Shown piece by piece: positions 63,860 to 64,000 of a DNA stretch of 64,000 bases. This DNA comes from Huaxiibacter chinensis (GTDB taxonomy: Bacteria; Pseudomonadota; Gammaproteobacteria; Enterobacterales; Enterobacteriaceae). The notes beneath the pieces are model-generated. The model was given only the letters and a program-made list of their open reading frames with translations, searched no databases and was not told the origin of the DNA. The stretch spans positions 124,001-188,000 of the forward strand of contig NZ_JAJVHF010000006.1 in the NCBI RefSeq assembly GCF_022171985.1, given 5' to 3'. Each line of letters opens with the position of its first letter. Position 1 is the first letter of the stretch. Position numbers and translations under genes: made by a program.

Positions 63860-64000
63860 CTACGCGGATGCCTTAACCCTTCTTCTCGAATCCATCGAAA
63901 TCAGTATCACAGACGACACAATCAGCAACGTTCCCAGCCAGTCCGGCAGCGTAAAGGCCACGCCCAGCAGGAGCACCGAGAGCAGCGCACTGCTCAGCGG
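63860..64000 (-). CDS. EamA-family transporter, C-terminal end (runs out of the window)
   Basis: The open frame from the window edge gives 46 residues, [20 protein letters not shown]...[14 protein letters not shown], then a stop. It shows the last two membrane helices of a 10-TMS EamA/DMT permease. In E. coli, yicL (EamA) lies near nlpA, so a yicL orthologue is possible but unproven. Confidence 0.75.
   Translation of the reverse strand, partial: PLSSALLSVLLLGVAFTLPDWLGTLLIVSSVILISMDSRRRVKASA

Overview
The window is chromosomal DNA of an Enterobacteriaceae, most likely Enterobacter or a close relative. The evidence is near-identity of many translations to remembered Escherichia coli proteins (WaaA, CoaBC, Dut, SpoT, RecG, XanP, YicI, NlpA), the E. 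coli-like order hldD-waa...coaD-mutM-rpmGB-radC-coaBC-dut-slmA-pyrE-rph-yicC...yicG-ligB-gmk-rpoZ-spoT-trmH-recG-xanP-yicH-yicI-yicJ-selC, and a Klebsiella/Enterobacter-style LPS core cluster (waaQ-wabG-like, waaE beside waaA). The assignment rests on recall, not on a search.

Region 1 (1-14187) is the LPS inner/outer core locus. It holds the end of hldD, heptosyltransferases waaF, waaC and waaQ, a WabG-like transferase, one inverted family-4 glycosyltransferase, O-antigen ligase waaL, a WaaH-like family-2 glycosyltransferase, an unrecognised protein, a sulfatase-fold phosphoethanolamine transferase, Kdo transferase waaA, waaE and coaD. Together they build and decorate the core at the cytoplasmic and periplasmic faces of the inner membrane.

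Region 2 (14189-41413) is housekeeping: DNA repair (mutM, radC, ligB, recG), ribosomal proteins L33/L28, CoA and dUTP metabolism, nucleoid occlusion (slmA), pyrimidine synthesis with the rph-pyrE attenuator, and the gmk-rpoZ-spoT-trmH-recG operon. Then come xanthine uptake, an AsmA-like protein, an alpha-xyloside uptake/hydrolysis pair and the selenocysteine tRNA gene selC. Two accessory envelope-modifying genes, an AT3-SGNH acyltransferase and a second phosphoethanolamine transferase, flank yicG. As I recall the E. coli map, dinD (beside yicG) and gltS (between recG and xanP) would be expected here, and neither is present.

Region 3 (41414-58331) is accessory DNA downstream of selC, a classic island insertion site. 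It has rhuM, a GNAT gene, and an operon encoding three dynamin-like/P-loop GTPases plus a small membrane-anchored charged protein, translationally coupled to a CxxCxxCC cluster protein. This operon, resembling the Leo (ETEC) / dynamin-type antiphage loci, is my best candidate for an under-described system. Its upstream intergenic region has five inverted repeats, including one with 13-bp perfect arms. Further along are blc, hiuH, a DUF523-DUF1722 protein behind a 36-bp palindrome, a solitary RecF/OLD-like ATPase, an in-frame chimera of a metallo-beta-lactamase N-terminus with a GlxA/AraC-type regulator C-terminus, nlpA, a TetR/MFS efflux pair, a GNAT gene and yicS.

Region 4 (57381-64000) is a beta-glucoside utilisation locus: a divergent LacI regulator, PTS IIB-IIC, family-1 6-phospho-beta-glucosidase, IIA and a LamB-type sugar porin. 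Two LacI-type operator sites lie 126 bp apart centre to centre. It is followed by a seven-copy 50-bp tandem hairpin array and the 3' end of an EamA-like transporter gene.
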